Part shown: positions 11,501-22,280 of the stretch, piece after piece
How the letters are laid out: every line of letters begins with the position of its first letter
How positions within the stretch are numbered: position 1 is the first letter of the stretch
Source: Alviniconcha marisindica
Taxonomy: Eukaryota > Mollusca > Gastropoda > Provannidae
Assembly (NCBI GenBank): GCA_018857735.1
Contig: JABMCL010000145.1
Span: forward strand, 1,141,001 to 1,205,000
DNA length: 64,000 nt
Direction: 5' to 3'
The notes under the pieces: generated by a model
Told to the model about the DNA's origin: nothing
The model's database searches: none
Seen by the model: only the letters and a program-made list of their open reading frames with translations
Program-made: the position numbers and the translations under genes

Positions 11501-14500
11501 AATAAATTCAATTGCAAGTCCACATATGAGAAAAACAAACACCCAACACCCAGTTTATAATCATATAACATGTTTATAAATTATTTAATTTTTTTTACCA
11601 CTGAATAAACAAACAAACCTGTCTGCACACTTTCAGTCTCAGGGTGATCTCCAAATCTTTGTCCAAAGCCACCACGTCCCCGTGAAGGTTTGTCACCATG
11701 GCCATGACCTAGTCCACGGCCTTGACCTCTGAAGGTGTTGAAGCCACCACCACGACTTCTCCAGCTGTCTCCTCGACCTCTTGACGTGCCACCTCTACCT
11801 CTCCATGAGTCGCCTCGGCCCCTTGGTGTTTGAAACATAACCAAAAATAGAAACTTTTGTTTCCGTAATCTTATTTGCTGAACATATTAAAACATTATAA
11901 TCATCTTGCAAAATCCCTTCTTTTCTTTCACTAGCTTTACTTTTAATTCTCCTTTTCCCTTCACTTGTTGTTCTGTGTGAGTTTGTGTGCATGGAACAGG
12001 AGCTGATGACTTGTAGAGAAACCATAATTATTTAACAATTCAAAGACACTCTGGTTAACTCAGTCACTAAATGCAATAATCATTTTTACCTTTGACAACA
12101 CTGTTAACAGCTGCACAAACCTGTGCTTGTACATGTGCAGTTCACAAAGGTACTAGTCAGTATGCTGAACTGCTGTACACAAATTACAGAGAATATACAG
12201 GAAGTCTTGACTTTCAATTAAAAAAATTAAATACTACCATAAGATAGAACAGATCTAGGGAAATGTACTCACCAGTGCGACAAAGCACAAAGAAACAGCA
12301 ATACATGACAATAATTGTCTTCTCCTTTCCATAACAATTTTTGTTTCCTTCTGCTTTGTCACGTTGGTGAGTACATCTCCCTAGGTCTGTTCTATGTTGT
12401 CACAACCTCACTAGCAGCTGTTCACTGATTCGTTACCACCATAAGAAGCAAGAAGTGACCCAGATCTACAGCAACCTGGGGTTAAGTCAGTAGTCAGCAC
12501 ACAAGGACTGAGGGCAACCAGAAACTATGTTCCTCTTATTTTGTTTTGTTTCAGTTTACACAACAACTTGAATAAAAAATCTAATGTATTGATTTCCTAA
12601 TATGTTCACTAATGACGCATTGTGATAATCTAATTTTCATTTAACTGTGAACTCCAAACCAATTTAGCATTAGATCATGTATTTTGTAAGATAATAATTA
12701 TGTTCTTGTTAAGCCTTAAGGCCTTACAAAACCACCACCACCAACTCAAAATACTGTCATTCTGCCCTCAGCATTTTACAAAATCAGATTCTGAAGACAA
12801 CCATTTTCAACGTGCAGCTCAAACCATCATGCAGTTTACCAATAACTTACCTCCCTCGCCCTCTGTCTCGGAAGCCTCCGCGAGAGTCTCTGTGGTGCCA
12901 GGCGTCGCTCTGGTCCCCTCTCAACCATCTGTCATCCTCTTGCTGCTGCCACGGCTTGCCTTCCCTCCATCCTCCAGTCTTCTCCGGCACACCCAAAGAT
13001 GTTTTGTCGATCCAGTGACCGGACTTTTCTTCTGATGAAATGCCACTGTCATCCTCAGCTTCCTCTCCGCATATGAAGAATGGATCTTTGATGATGTTGG
13101 ATTCTGAAGGGAGCTTTGTCAGAACGGCGGTCCCATCAGAATCAGCGTTGCACTTGTTTCCTTTGTTTTTACCAGTTGATTTTTTGGGTTGCTGCTTCGG
13201 TGAAGAAATCTGTTTGTTGTGGTCTTCTGTTTCATTTTCATCACTAGTTTCTTCATCGTCGCATTCACGCTCATCACTATCCTCTTCTTCTACACTTTCA
13301 TCGCCATCACCATTTTCTTCTTCGCTTTCACTGGTGTCAGTGTTCTCTTCTACACTTTCATCACTATCACTGTTTTTCACTTCCTTGTTGTTTCTGTGAT
13401 CACAATTCTCTTTCTCATCACATTCATACTCATCACTAGCCTCTTCTTTTACACTTTCGCCATCGTCATTGTTTTCTTCTACACTTTCATCACCATCACT
13501 GTTTCTCACTTCTTCACCATTGCTATCATCACTATTCTCTTCTTCTGTACTTTCACTATTATCACTCTTCACATTTTCTTTGTTGCTTTTCTTTCTTCTG
13601 TTTTTACAGTTACCTGCTGATTTTGTTGGTGCCAAGAGTGATACAGAATTCCAGCCATTGTCATCACTAGCACTCAGACTCTCATCCTCTTGTAACACAC
13701 CTGTGTCACTATTGTCTTCACAGGGGTTATGTTTGCTGCTTGCTGAGGAGTCGTCTTCACTGGCATCACCTTCACCCTCACTTCCGCTGTCACTGCTGCT
13801 TCTCTCCTCTTCATCACTTCCAACAGCAGCATTTTCTCTTCCACGCCGATCCCTCTCATCATCACCACCATCACAAACCTTGGCTGACTCCTCAACTACA
13901 TCTCCATCATCATCATCATCATCATCACCACTCTCTGACTGCTCATGTTGCTCTGTTTTTTCTACCTTTTCTGTGTCTCGGTCTGATCCAAGAGATCTTT
14001 TCACCCCAGCCTTGCCTTGATTAAGTAATGCCGAAGCATCAGGCAAGAACTTGCTCCCTTTCTTTGCTGCTCTCAGCTTCTGCTTTTTGGTCTTGAAACG
14101 CCTGCCTGTCTGTTTGAAGTGAAGGTAGGCGGCCAGCTCCTGCCAATCAGGATGCTCCTGGCGGAAAGCCTTGACCTTGGCTGCTAGAGCTTTATGTTCT
14201 GAGAGTCGGGCCAGACTCCGTGTTTCAACGCTCGATGAGGGCTGAAGATGACAAAATCAGATAGCAGTCAGCTCTTGGATTTTAACATCCCATCAACCAC
14301 ATAGGGTCATCTCAGGGCAAACTGGACAGCAAGTATACCGTTAGGTAAAGCAGAACAGAAAACAGAAACTACACCGGATTAACAATGTGATGCTAGAAAG
14401 GAAACAGGTTACAAATGTTTTAAGGTAACATACATGTGTATTGTTATAATTACATGTACAACCAAACTGTGTTTCGCTAAGTTTATTGAGTAGTTTCAAA

Positions 14501-15236
14501 ATGCTGGCAGAGATTAAGCCATGTTCAAAAACTTTGCAACAGACCAGTGGATATCACACATTTTAACCAGCAAATAACGTGTCAGCTAAAGGGACCTTGA
14601 AATAACCACAATATCAAGGTCAGCACACTCACAAGTTTATGTGGGTAATAATAATATACTAATAATCTACTCACAATTGGTCAGTGTTGTATGAATGATA
14701 CACCAAAATTAATGGCAAGGTTTAAAGTTCTGAAATGAACAACAGCTAATAACAGTGATATAATAAAAGATATTGTTAAACTGACTTACATTGTTAAAAA
14801 AGGGGGCCACCAGCTTTAGCTTTCTGTTGTTCTCTCATAGTCATAGTTTCATTTCATCATGCTTCATAGTCATACAGTCATACTCATAGCCATGGAGAGA
14901 GAAAAGTAAATATAATAATAATCATATTCAGTTCCTCAAATTCACCATAAACTATGCAAGCAAACAGTAAAAATCAAAGTGTGAAAGATTTAGGAATTCT
15001 GCTTTATTAATAATAATACAGCACCAACTACCTGTGAAAATGCCATTTCTGTACAATTTATTATGGTCTGAAGGATGAACACAGAGACAGAGAGAGAACT
15101 CAAACTTGAAAACTTTATTTTACAAGAATTGTAGTTTAGGTTCAGTCAAAAACCTGTCTAACAACTGGTCCTTGCTAAGCTACTGATGAGTAGATATAAA
15201 ATTACAGGCATTATTTATATATATATTAGAGGCATG

Positions 15237-15279
<43 letters not shown>

Positions 15280-15629
15280 CGATTGCCCAAGGTACTATGA
15301 AGACTACAACTAGTACAAGTTATACAAGCACAACTTATAGTTAATATAAGTATAGCATTACAATACATCATGACACAGACTTTTGAGTCCAGGACAAAGC
15401 ACAGGGACTATCACAGCTAAAATATTAAATAATCTTTGTAGTAAAAGTACTAAAACTCACACTCACACACACACACAGGCTGACCCCTGTCCCAACTCCA
15501 TTACTGTCTCACCTGCTTACAAACTTCTGCAAAACTGGTTTTATTTGCCAGGGCAAACTTTGAGACCTTGTCTGCATTCACTTCCTGGAAATTTTGAAAA
15601 GGGGGACCGTCAGCAGGTAAAAAAGAAGA

Positions 15630-15692
<63 letters not shown>

Positions 15693-15865
15693 TCAGAAAA
15701 ATCACATAATATCTACCTGAAATTTAGAAGATAAACTAGCAAACAAGTTCAAGCAAAACAACAAAGCATAACATTCATTTGCAGTTTTATTTTTAATGCT
15801 TTTGCACTGGAGCTCATGGCAGAACTGAGAATGAGACCAAACTCTCAGAATAAGTATTATTATAG

Positions 15866-15943
<78 letters not shown>

Positions 15944-18900
15944 GTATATAACATATAATTAATATAATACTAAACTAGCTCTCCTCTGGTCCACCCTCAC
16001 TTCATTTCATCATCAAGAAATTCACCATGAACTACAAACATGGCAATTAGAATTCATATTTAATGTACTCCCTTGTAAACTTTTGGGTGCTATGATTAGA
16101 AACAGCAAGCCTTGAGTGTCTTACTCTCTAAAACTAAAAGGCCAACAACACTTTCTCTTCCCTGTAAACCAGAAATGTTGAACCTGGAGTTGGAGTCCAA
16201 CTTTATTTGGAGCCACCCTTTACAGTGAATATTTCATCCAGTAGCCTCTGTGCTTTTCTAACCCTGAGTGCTATGATCAGAAACAGCAAGCCCTGAGTAT
16301 TTTACTATGTAAAAGACTGATAACACTTTCTCTTCCTTGTAATTATACACAAGAAATGTTGAACCTGGGGTTGGACTCCAACGTTAATCAGAGCAACCCA
16401 GCAATGACTTGTGTAAACCCCTTCAGCTCATTACTGGGTATCTCAGCTGCAACTCAGGATGGTGAGTCAACCCACAGCAGCTGCAAGAGCAGCACAAAGT
16501 ACTGTGCCCTGATCCTCGGTATGTTCGCCCCGATATAACCGTAATGGTTGACTGGGCATAAAACGCCAAGTTACTTACTCCTTGGTAATGGTATGTTCAG
16601 TGCACACACACAGAGGCTTGTGTTCATCTCTTGCCATCATTATCTACTTGGGTCAGTCTGCAAGGGCACTCTGTAAAACTAAACGGTTTGTTCAAATGCT
16701 TCAGAGGAACCTTATTTGGTCTGCTTCAAGTAAAGTTACAGTTTTAAACCTCCCCAGCTGACTCCACTTACCTTTATAGTGAATATTTCTTCCAGTAGCC
16801 TCTGTGCTCTTCTCAGATTTTTAACTTTCTGGTCCTCTGTACCCCTGTCACAGAAAACAAAAAACAAAGACAGATGATAAGATTTTTGGATTTTTTATTA
16901 TGAGGCATAATTATTATACAATATATTATATTCATAATATTGTATTTGTTGTATACCAGTTTATTTGAGCACAGTAACACTATCTGGTACAGCAACAAAC
17001 CAGAACCATCCCGTACTCGTCTTAGTTTTCATAAATAAAACTATGCTGCAGGAGAGATTATTTTACCATCTGTCCAGCTAATTCATAACATTTATAGAAA
17101 GTTCTAGAACTTAGAAGGGTGCAAGAAGGGGAGAAAAGATACAGAAAGTCAGGGCAGAGGAAACTCAAACTCAAACACTTCATTTTACAAGGATCGTAGT
17201 TTAGCTTCAGTCAAAACCTTTCTAACAACTAGTCCTTGCTAAGCTACTGATGAGTAAAATTAAAAATTACATGATTTACACAATTACAGGTATCATTTAT
17301 ACATGTATAGGCATGACTGAGTGAGTGAAATCTTATAATACATAAAGCAGGGGGGGGGGGGGGAAGCAAGGGACCCTTTTTCAGTTTCAAGCTCAACATG
17401 TTGTGCAGAATAACAATAACAATATACTTTATTAATCCCAGTGGGATCATCAGTATTCAGTGTCATCAGTATTCAGTGTTTAGTATCATCAGTATTCAGT
17501 GTTTAGTATCATCAGTATTCAGTGCTTTAGTATCATCAGTATTCAGTATTTAGTATCATCAGTATTCATCATCAGTATTTAATTTAGTATCATCAGTATT
17601 CAGTGCTAGTCTTGCATTTATGTGCACAGCAAACATTAAGATTGCTGTGCATATTAAATCTCCCATGTCCATCTTTTTTCTTTAAATTATTAAAAATAAA
17701 ACAAAACAAAGACTAAAAAAAGGCCTAACCTGGGGCCAATGGCATGGAAACACACACATTATTGATATCATTGTAACACAAAACAGATGACTAGCAGAAT
17801 AATCAGAATGATAATTCAGTAGTATATAATATGGAAAATAAAATGGCCTGCAATTCTGGGGCATTTTCTCTACTTCAAAAAAGTTGCATCCTCCTGATCC
17901 CCTGATGGGGTGGACAAACATCAGTCATCACACTCTCTCCTTTGCTAAATGTTTAGACGAATGGATGCTGTATAGGTGGCATTATTCAGGGGCACTGGTA
18001 CATTAGTGGTATCACTATCAGTGTACAACTACAAGTACAAGTTAACCACACCATATAAGTTATAACACCGTAGAACACAGACACACACAAAGACAGTTTA
18101 GAAAATATCCATCCTGCAAGTGTGTGTCACAAAACTCACATGCACCCGCAAGATGGATATTTTCTAAACTTTCTTTGTATTTTTACCTACACTGGCTACA
18201 GCCTCCAGTCTTTTAGCTATAACTTCAGCATCTGTTTTATATAATCAAGGAGAGGGTGCAATACTTGTCTTCCCATCAGGGGATCAGGAGGGTGCAACTC
18301 TGTTGCTGTCAGAAATTGCATCCCATTTTATTTCCAAAGAATGAAAGATCATCTATTGTGACCACTCTTACTCTACTCTTACTCTTAGAGTCTTAATCAG
18401 TTACTGTTTTAACCTTAATCAATAAATCATGTTAACGGAAGAAAAATACAGAGAGAGATAGTGCAGACAGAGAGGCAGAGAGAGAAAGATTAAGATGACA
18501 TTACTTTTTTGCCTTCAGCTTTTGAATTGTTCGTGAAAGCTTGTGGATGATCTGAACCTTAGCAGCTTTGACGCTGCTCCTCATGTTGACCACCTGTAGA
18601 GCAAAGGCAGATTGAGTACATTTTGCTTTACGTCCACAGAAGCGAGGTGGCTTATTAGGGATGGGGACAGGGGGGGGGGAAGGGGACAAAAGAGTGAAGG
18701 CTCGACCGCGGATACTGCCCCAAAAAAACAGGAGAGACTGTGGACCACCGCCAGAACAATGGAAGTGTTAAGGCGGTGTCCCCTTGCCATTGCCCAGCAA
18801 CTAGTGCACTACGCAATTGCTGTTTCAACTGCCGTGCTTGGGCAGAGTCACAAGGACAGTGTCCATTGCACTGCTGTTGAGGAACAACTCAAAGCAGATC

Positions 18901-20445
18901 AGCACTATTGACTATTTTAGTATTTACTATCAATTGGTATTACTATTACCATGAAATTTGTTTTTAAATTTTAATTAAAACCTATCTGCATGTTCTCTTC
19001 AAACTGTAAGTTACTGTTAATGTTATTGTTTACATTATAACAATAACATGTTGGTGCTCCTCTTTCTTTTTTGTTGTTGTTGCTCAGGTCCTTAGTGCCT
19101 CGCTGACTAAGTGGCATCCTCAAGATTTAAGTACCTTCCCAACAACTATCTGAGTCTGAGTGACACACAGTCTGACATCATGTTTGTTTCAGATCCTGTA
19201 GAGCTGTGAGTGTCAAACTCAAAGCAAAGTTATCTGGCACATAAGTTCTATAACTATAAGTATAACTAGTATTGTAAGGTCCTACAGTCTCCTACAAAGG
19301 TCCTGCAAAGTTCTGCATGTCAGGCAAACTTCTTCTGTCAACTCTTCAAAACTGCTCTGAAAACTTGAACACACACACACCGATTTTGCAGCGACTCCCC
19401 AGAGTGACGCAGTGCGCATATATATGTGCACATGATTTTCAGCGTCATGGCAACGCTTTCGGTATGACAGAAAATGCTTGTTTTCGTGCATTTATAACCC
19501 TCAGATCACAATGTCACCTACATCATTGTTCTCAGCGAACTTTAACAGAAATTGTGTCAAAAATCACCCCCAACCTTGGACTTGTCCGTTAATGGGTGGT
19601 GGCTGCCAATGCCCAATTACTGAATTAGCCAATATCCAAGAAGAGCTAAAAAGTAAGATTTCCTTTTCTTTCTTTCTTCTTTCCTTTTTAAATGAAAGAA
19701 GTTGCTTGCCGACTGCCGACAGAGAGAAGTACTGTATTCAGAGTCATTGCATGAAATTTAAAGTGTATCAGACTATCACTATCACTAGTATCACTATCAC
19801 AGTATCAGTATCCCAGACTATTACAGTATTAGTATTACTGTCCATGCTGCAATAGACAATAGTCTCTGATTCAGTATCACTGATACGATAGTGATAGTAC
19901 TGATACAGTGATACTGATAGCATTCGCACGTGACATGTAAAGTGCACACAATACATCATTTGCTATTTTGTATAACATAATCTTTAACATACGTCATGAT
20001 ACTTGATAATGATAGTGTGTAGTCAGTAGAAACTAGAATGCCATGTCGTGTACTTTGTACGGTACGATGCTTGCAAGCTGCACCCAGATGGCTTGTATTG
20101 GCGCAGCTGCGACTTAGAATATTGCAAATTCTACAGAAAAAGAAAGAAGAAAAATCTGACAGTGACACCGTCCATGCCCCCCCCCCCCCCCTTTTTTTTT
20201 TCTTTTCCTTTTCTTTCCATTTCATTATGAGTCAACACATCGCACTTTGCAGTCACTGAGAATGTTGTCCCCCCCGCACCAAGCCCCCTCCCCCCCCCTC
20301 CCCCGGCTTCTTTTTGAAAACTTCACACCGTAAAGTAAAAACATTCAGTTCTCACCGTATTATTTAAAGCAACGAGATCGGTTGACGCTTCTTTGGCATT
20401 GTCAATGCTTCTTATTTCCTCCAGTGTTGTCGTGTTCTCATCCAT
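8406..20445 (-). CDS. SRFBP1: SRFBP1/BUD22-family nucleolar protein, eight exons, 726 aa
   Basis: The coding sequence joins, on the minus strand, 20445-20356, 18593-18505, 16844-16772, 15584-15513, 14241-12851, 11821-11619, 9593-9468 and 8542-8406. The sum is 2181 nt, 727 codons including the stop, with every junction in phase. Residues about 20-150 match the BUD22/SRFBP1 helical region (LNNTVVNMR, KKGTED, RRAQRLLEEI, VSKFALANK, ARLSEHK). Residues about 195-460 are a Ser/Asp/Glu tract, about 555-640 are RGG-type, and the last exon carries HPSWEAHRKRK and ends IKFDD, the family C-terminal signature. BUD22 acts in small-subunit rRNA processing in yeast; vertebrate SRFBP1 binds SRF. The RGG box fits RNA binding and a nucleolar location, which is inference. 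The human protein, as I remember it, is shorter and lacks the RGG box. CSK is transcribed divergently from the 5' side. Confidence 0.94.
8820..9475. repeat. About 70-bp minisatellite in SRFBP1 intron 7
   Basis: About nine diverged units of AACACACCTGTCTGTCTAGC, then CACATAGCAGTGCTACCCAA and AGCTAAACTTCACTGCATAG. On the gene strand most units contain CAGACAG|GTGTGTTTTAGTG, almost the same as the genuine donor of exon 7, which forms the right border of the array. Confidence 0.88.
9468..9593 (-). CDS. SRFBP1: SRFBP1 exon 7
   Basis: A 126-nt exon after GTTTGCAG, ending TCAG|GTGTGT, encoding DWKKKKAAKEWNISHQSQEV followed by a Gly/Arg-rich stretch. Its first half resembles the start of exon 8 at both DNA and protein level (AKEWNISHQSQE versus AKEEDASHPSWE), suggesting tandem exon duplication. 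Both ends are phase 1, so it can be included or skipped without frame change. The donor lies at the edge of a repeat array. Confidence 0.82.
10205..10835. mobile_element. Probable non-autonomous DNA transposon (MITE) with inverted ends
   Basis: The first about 100 bases (AATGTTTGTTCAC, GGATTCGTGAACC, TTGGGCGAACTTTT) recur in reverse complement in the last about 100 bases (10730-10835: TTCGGTGAACAAACATT, ACGAATCACAG, TTCGGCGAAC). No transposase frame is present between them. Target-site duplications could not be fixed by eye. It lies in SRFBP1 intron 6. Confidence 0.45.
11619..11821 (-). CDS. SRFBP1: SRFBP1 exon 6, RGG box
   Basis: A 203-nt exon after acceptor AAACACCAAG, ending ACAG|GTTTGT. 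It encodes RGRGDSWRGRGGTSRGRGDS and a further series of RGRG, GHGHG and RGGFG motifs. RGG boxes commonly bind RNA and are arginine-methylated. Joining to exon 5 restores an AGG codon, which fixes the acceptor choice. Enters phase 2, leaves phase 1. Confidence 0.88.
12244..12400. mobile_element. Short hairpin element with about 55-bp inverted arms
   Basis: Left arm 12244-12298 (ATAGAACAGATCTAGGGAAA, TGTACTCACCAGTGCGACAA) and right arm 12346-12400 are near-perfect reverse complements around a loop of about 50 bases. A related half-arm occurs in CSK intron sequence at about 37787-37826, so it is a dispersed family. It lies in SRFBP1 intron 5. Confidence 0.7.
12851..14241 (-). CDS. SRFBP1: SRFBP1 exon 5, acidic central exon
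   Basis: A 1391-nt exon starting PSSSVETRSLARLSEHKALA after CATCTTCAG and ending RDRGRGR before AG|GTAAGT. The first 65 codons carry the end of the conserved helix region and a basic patch (RRFKTKKQKLRAAKKGSK) that could act in nuclear import. Then comes an acidic tract with D and E runs and internal repeats built on DESVEEN and SDE..CDD. Near the end are GHWIDKTSLG and the first RGG-like motifs. It enters in phase 0 and leaves in phase 2. Frames open on the opposite strand here are artefacts of the simple codon content. Confidence 0.95.
14242..15512. other. SRFBP1 intron 4
   Basis: No further exon seen. Contains an interspersed repeat copy (about 15099-15245) and a GA run at 15241-15276. 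Confidence 0.7.
15099..15245. repeat. Interspersed repeat copy A
   Basis: The stretch from AACTCAAACTTGAAAAC through TCCTTGCTAAGCTACTGATG to AGGCATGAATG recurs in the same orientation at about 17159-17325 with moderate divergence. Two copies in two introns of one gene suggest a dispersed element; no coding capacity. Confidence 0.65.
15513..15584 (-). CDS. SRFBP1: SRFBP1 exon 4
   Basis: Twenty-four codons between acceptor TTTCCAG and donor AAGCAG|GTGAGA encode EVNADKVSKFALANKTSFAE and VCKQ. This aligns with the family segment ELKPD-V-KFAL. Both ends are phase 0. Too short to appear as a free ORF; found by matching the family. Confidence 0.9.
15631..15940. repeat. CA run (15631-15690) and TA run (about 15868-15938)
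   Basis: Two long perfect dinucleotide tracts in SRFBP1 intron 3, separated by about 180 bases of ordinary AT-rich sequence. Confidence 0.95.
16086..16400. repeat. Tandem duplication with a partial copy of SRFBP1 exon 3
   Basis: Two copies of a block with AGTG/AGTA, CTATGATTAGAAACAGCAAG, AACACTTTCTCTTCC and AGAAATGTTGAACCTGG. Between them, on the minus strand at about 16218-16260, is a fragment encoding RKAQRLLDEIFTVK, clearly derived from the 3' part of exon 3 (RRAQRLLEEIFTIK). The donor GTAAGT of the true exon is changed to GGTGGC. Confidence 0.75.
16772..16844 (-). CDS. SRFBP1: SRFBP1 exon 3
   Basis: Seventy-three nucleotides between acceptor TGACAG and donor AAAG|GTAAGT encode GTEDQKVKNLRRAQRLLEEI plus FTIK, the most recognisable block of the family. 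Enters phase 2, leaves phase 0. A partial copy lies in the next intron near 16218-16260. Confidence 0.94.
17159..17325. repeat. Interspersed repeat copy B
   Basis: Second copy of the element at 15099-15245 (shared TTTTACAAG, CTAACAACT, TCCTTGCTAAGCTACTGATG). It is followed after a G run by TACTTTATTAATCCCAGTGG, which resembles the reverse complement of a retroelement 3' tail ending in AATAAAGTA. Confidence 0.65.
17881..18300. repeat. Nested inverted repeats (foldback structure)
   Basis: Outer arms: about 17884-17911 (AGTTGCATCCTCCTGATCCC) pairs with about 18268-18298 (GGGATCAGGAGGGTGCAACT). Inner arms: about 18090-18122 (AGTTTAGAAAATATCCATCC) pairs with about 18146-18176. The nested arrangement suggests a foldback-type or inserted MITE in SRFBP1 intron 2. 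Confidence 0.6.
18505..18593 (-). CDS. SRFBP1: SRFBP1 exon 2
   Basis: Eighty-nine nucleotides between acceptor CTACAG and donor AAAA|GTAATG encode VVNMRSSVKAAKVQIIHKLS and continue to KLKAKK. This is the first conserved BUD22 helix. It enters in phase 0 and leaves in phase 2. Confidence 0.92.
18627..18670. mobile_element. SINE-tail fragment
   Basis: Contains CTTTACGTCCACAGAAGCG and GGCTTATTAGGGATGGGG, the block shared with the longer SINE at 57536-57842 and with fragments at 37320-37375 and 61895-61950. It lies just upstream of SRFBP1 exon 2. Confidence 0.5.
18911..20355. other. Rest of SRFBP1 intron 1
   Basis: No exon seen. A stretch at about 19770-19925 is built from ATCACTATCAC-like words followed by their reverse complements (GATAGTGATAG), so the transcript could fold on itself. 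Poly-C/poly-T runs lie at about 20178-20215. Confidence 0.55.
20356..20445 (-). CDS. SRFBP1: SRFBP1 exon 1 (start codon)
   Basis: Thirty codons beginning MDENTTTLEEIRSIDNA and ending ALNNT, followed by donor G|GTGAG; phase 0. The join to exon 2 makes LNNTVVNMR, which mirrors the LNNEVVKMR of the vertebrate protein and confirms the start exon. An ATG ten bases upstream (20455) meets a stop after five codons and is rejected as the start. Confidence 0.9.
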
Positions 20446-20900
20446 CTTGAACCATGTGCTGCCGCAAAGCAATTTTTCTGTTATGTCGTAAGTGAAAGAA
20501 CTAGGTCAAATTATAATATTAATCTTTTTATGTTAAAAGCAAATATATAAGTAACAAAACTAGCATAATTTATATTATAAAATAAAAAATGGATATTACG
20601 ACATTAAAAATATGCTCCGAAAAAATCCGGAAAAGGCCGATTGTATCCGATTCAGAACTTCCTCTCGAAGAGGGCGCTATCATCAAAGCATGGAACACAG
20701 AATTGGCTTCCTGCTAGATTGCTGAGAAGAGAGGTTTGATGATCGAAGTTGCTTTTTCCATTACTCTAGCTGTAACTTGCTGTGTTTGTCACTCTTCTTA
20801 GTCATCACTTTGTCCTCACCGCTGCTCTCAGATTTCCGGTGTGCTCCATTTTGTGCTGTCAAATGTACAGCTCCTAGTACATGAGTCAAGTTGAGCGGAA
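20446..20900. promoter_or_regulatory. Divergent promoter interval between SRFBP1 and CSK
   Basis: SRFBP1 starts at 20445 going left and the CSK coding exons lie to the right, so this interval should hold the SRFBP1 promoter and possibly that of CSK. It contains a CTCF-like core AGAGGGCGC at 20669-20677; a variant AGAGGGCGT lies at 21140-21148. No TATA box is positioned convincingly. A CSK 5' non-coding exon may lie here but was not resolved. Confidence 0.4.
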
Positions 20901-22280
20901 GCTTGTCAGTTTGTTCTCGAGAGTCAGTTTCTGTTCGGTGGAGATGTTCGTTGTTTGGCCTTGCCCGCTTCTTTTAACAGTTCGTTTACACTTTGTTTGA
21001 TAATAATGTTCATGCTTTCCGCTTGAGTAATGATAGATGTTTGTGTGCTCATTGATGTTTTTATATAATTTTAGAAACAACTGCAGTTTGCCAAATGTTT
21101 CGATTTTCCAACTTCGCCACTTCGGCCATAAACTGATAAAGAGGGCGTAGGCATTCCCAACATCTTTTTCGCTGTGCTAAGGCTTTCTTTGATAAGTTCC
21201 TCACTTATGGATATTTTTACAACAAGGAAGTTTGCACAGCAGGAAGGCGTTTGCGCTTGATGATTCAGTGTTGCGCTTGAGAGCATCACTTCCCCATTTC
21301 AAGCTTTTAACTAAGTCAGTAACTGAGTAAGTGTTTATTCATCCAGGACCATGAGGGACTGTCGTAAAGTGCCCCTGAGACAGAGCAGTATCAGTGCCGT
21401 GTTTGTTTTCTAAATGTTTTAACTGAACTATTTATTGTGTTCAGCATGAAAGGTGTGTTCATTTCATATCATCATGTATGTTTGCTTATAGTTATTGACA
21501 CTGGCATGATGAAGTTTGTGACTATGAGAGAGTATGACTATGTATTTCAAAAAGGAAAGTTTTATCCTTCACACTCCCAGGCTAAACTTCTTTTGTGCTT
21601 GAACTGAGCAGGTTAGAAAAACATGATCCGCAGTAAAAGTTTTGGGGTTGGATGTGCTCTTGATTTTATATGGATTTATAATAAGGTGACTTTTTTGGAT
21701 ACCATCTCTAAACTAGTAAAAGTAACATTGTAACAAGAATGTTTCATTAACTCATTACTCATACTGCGTTGCACACTGTAAAATTAGTATAAAAACACAC
21801 TTGAAATATAAGTTTTTGTATCACTACCAATGTATATTGATTATTATATGGTTTCACTTCAGTCAAAATGTGGTCTTTCTTTACATGCTAATTAGTCATG
21901 CTGTACTTCCACAGTACATTGGATGTGACCAGGGGCCACACAGACATTAAATGATTTATGTCACCTCATTGCAGACCACTTAATTTATCAGTATTTTACA
22001 GCTTTATATGGTTATAGACCATTGTCACAGCAGACCTCTGTCACACTTTTATCTCATTATATTTGTACACCAGTATCACAGTTTATATGGTCTGTAGACC
22101 TGTGCAAGAAACACATATTTTGTCTTCTCCAGATATTTACACTGTATCAGTGTCTGTCTAGGAACACGACAATATATATTCTGCTTGCAGTGCTTCATCA
22201 TTGTGTACTATTGTATTAGTATTGTTAGTATGTTATTGTTACTATTGAATAAAAACAGGTTTGCTGACCATAACTGGCTC
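20901..22280. other. CSK upstream region, no gene seen
   Basis: Unique-looking AT-rich DNA without recognisable coding exons; expected to be CSK 5' UTR and intron. Confidence 0.45.

Noticed and set aside
13219..14020. Ser/Phe-rich plus-strand frames opposite SRFBP1 exon 5
   Set aside because: Antisense shadow of an Asp/Glu/Ser codon-rich exon whose minus-strand reading is supported by homology and splice phases.
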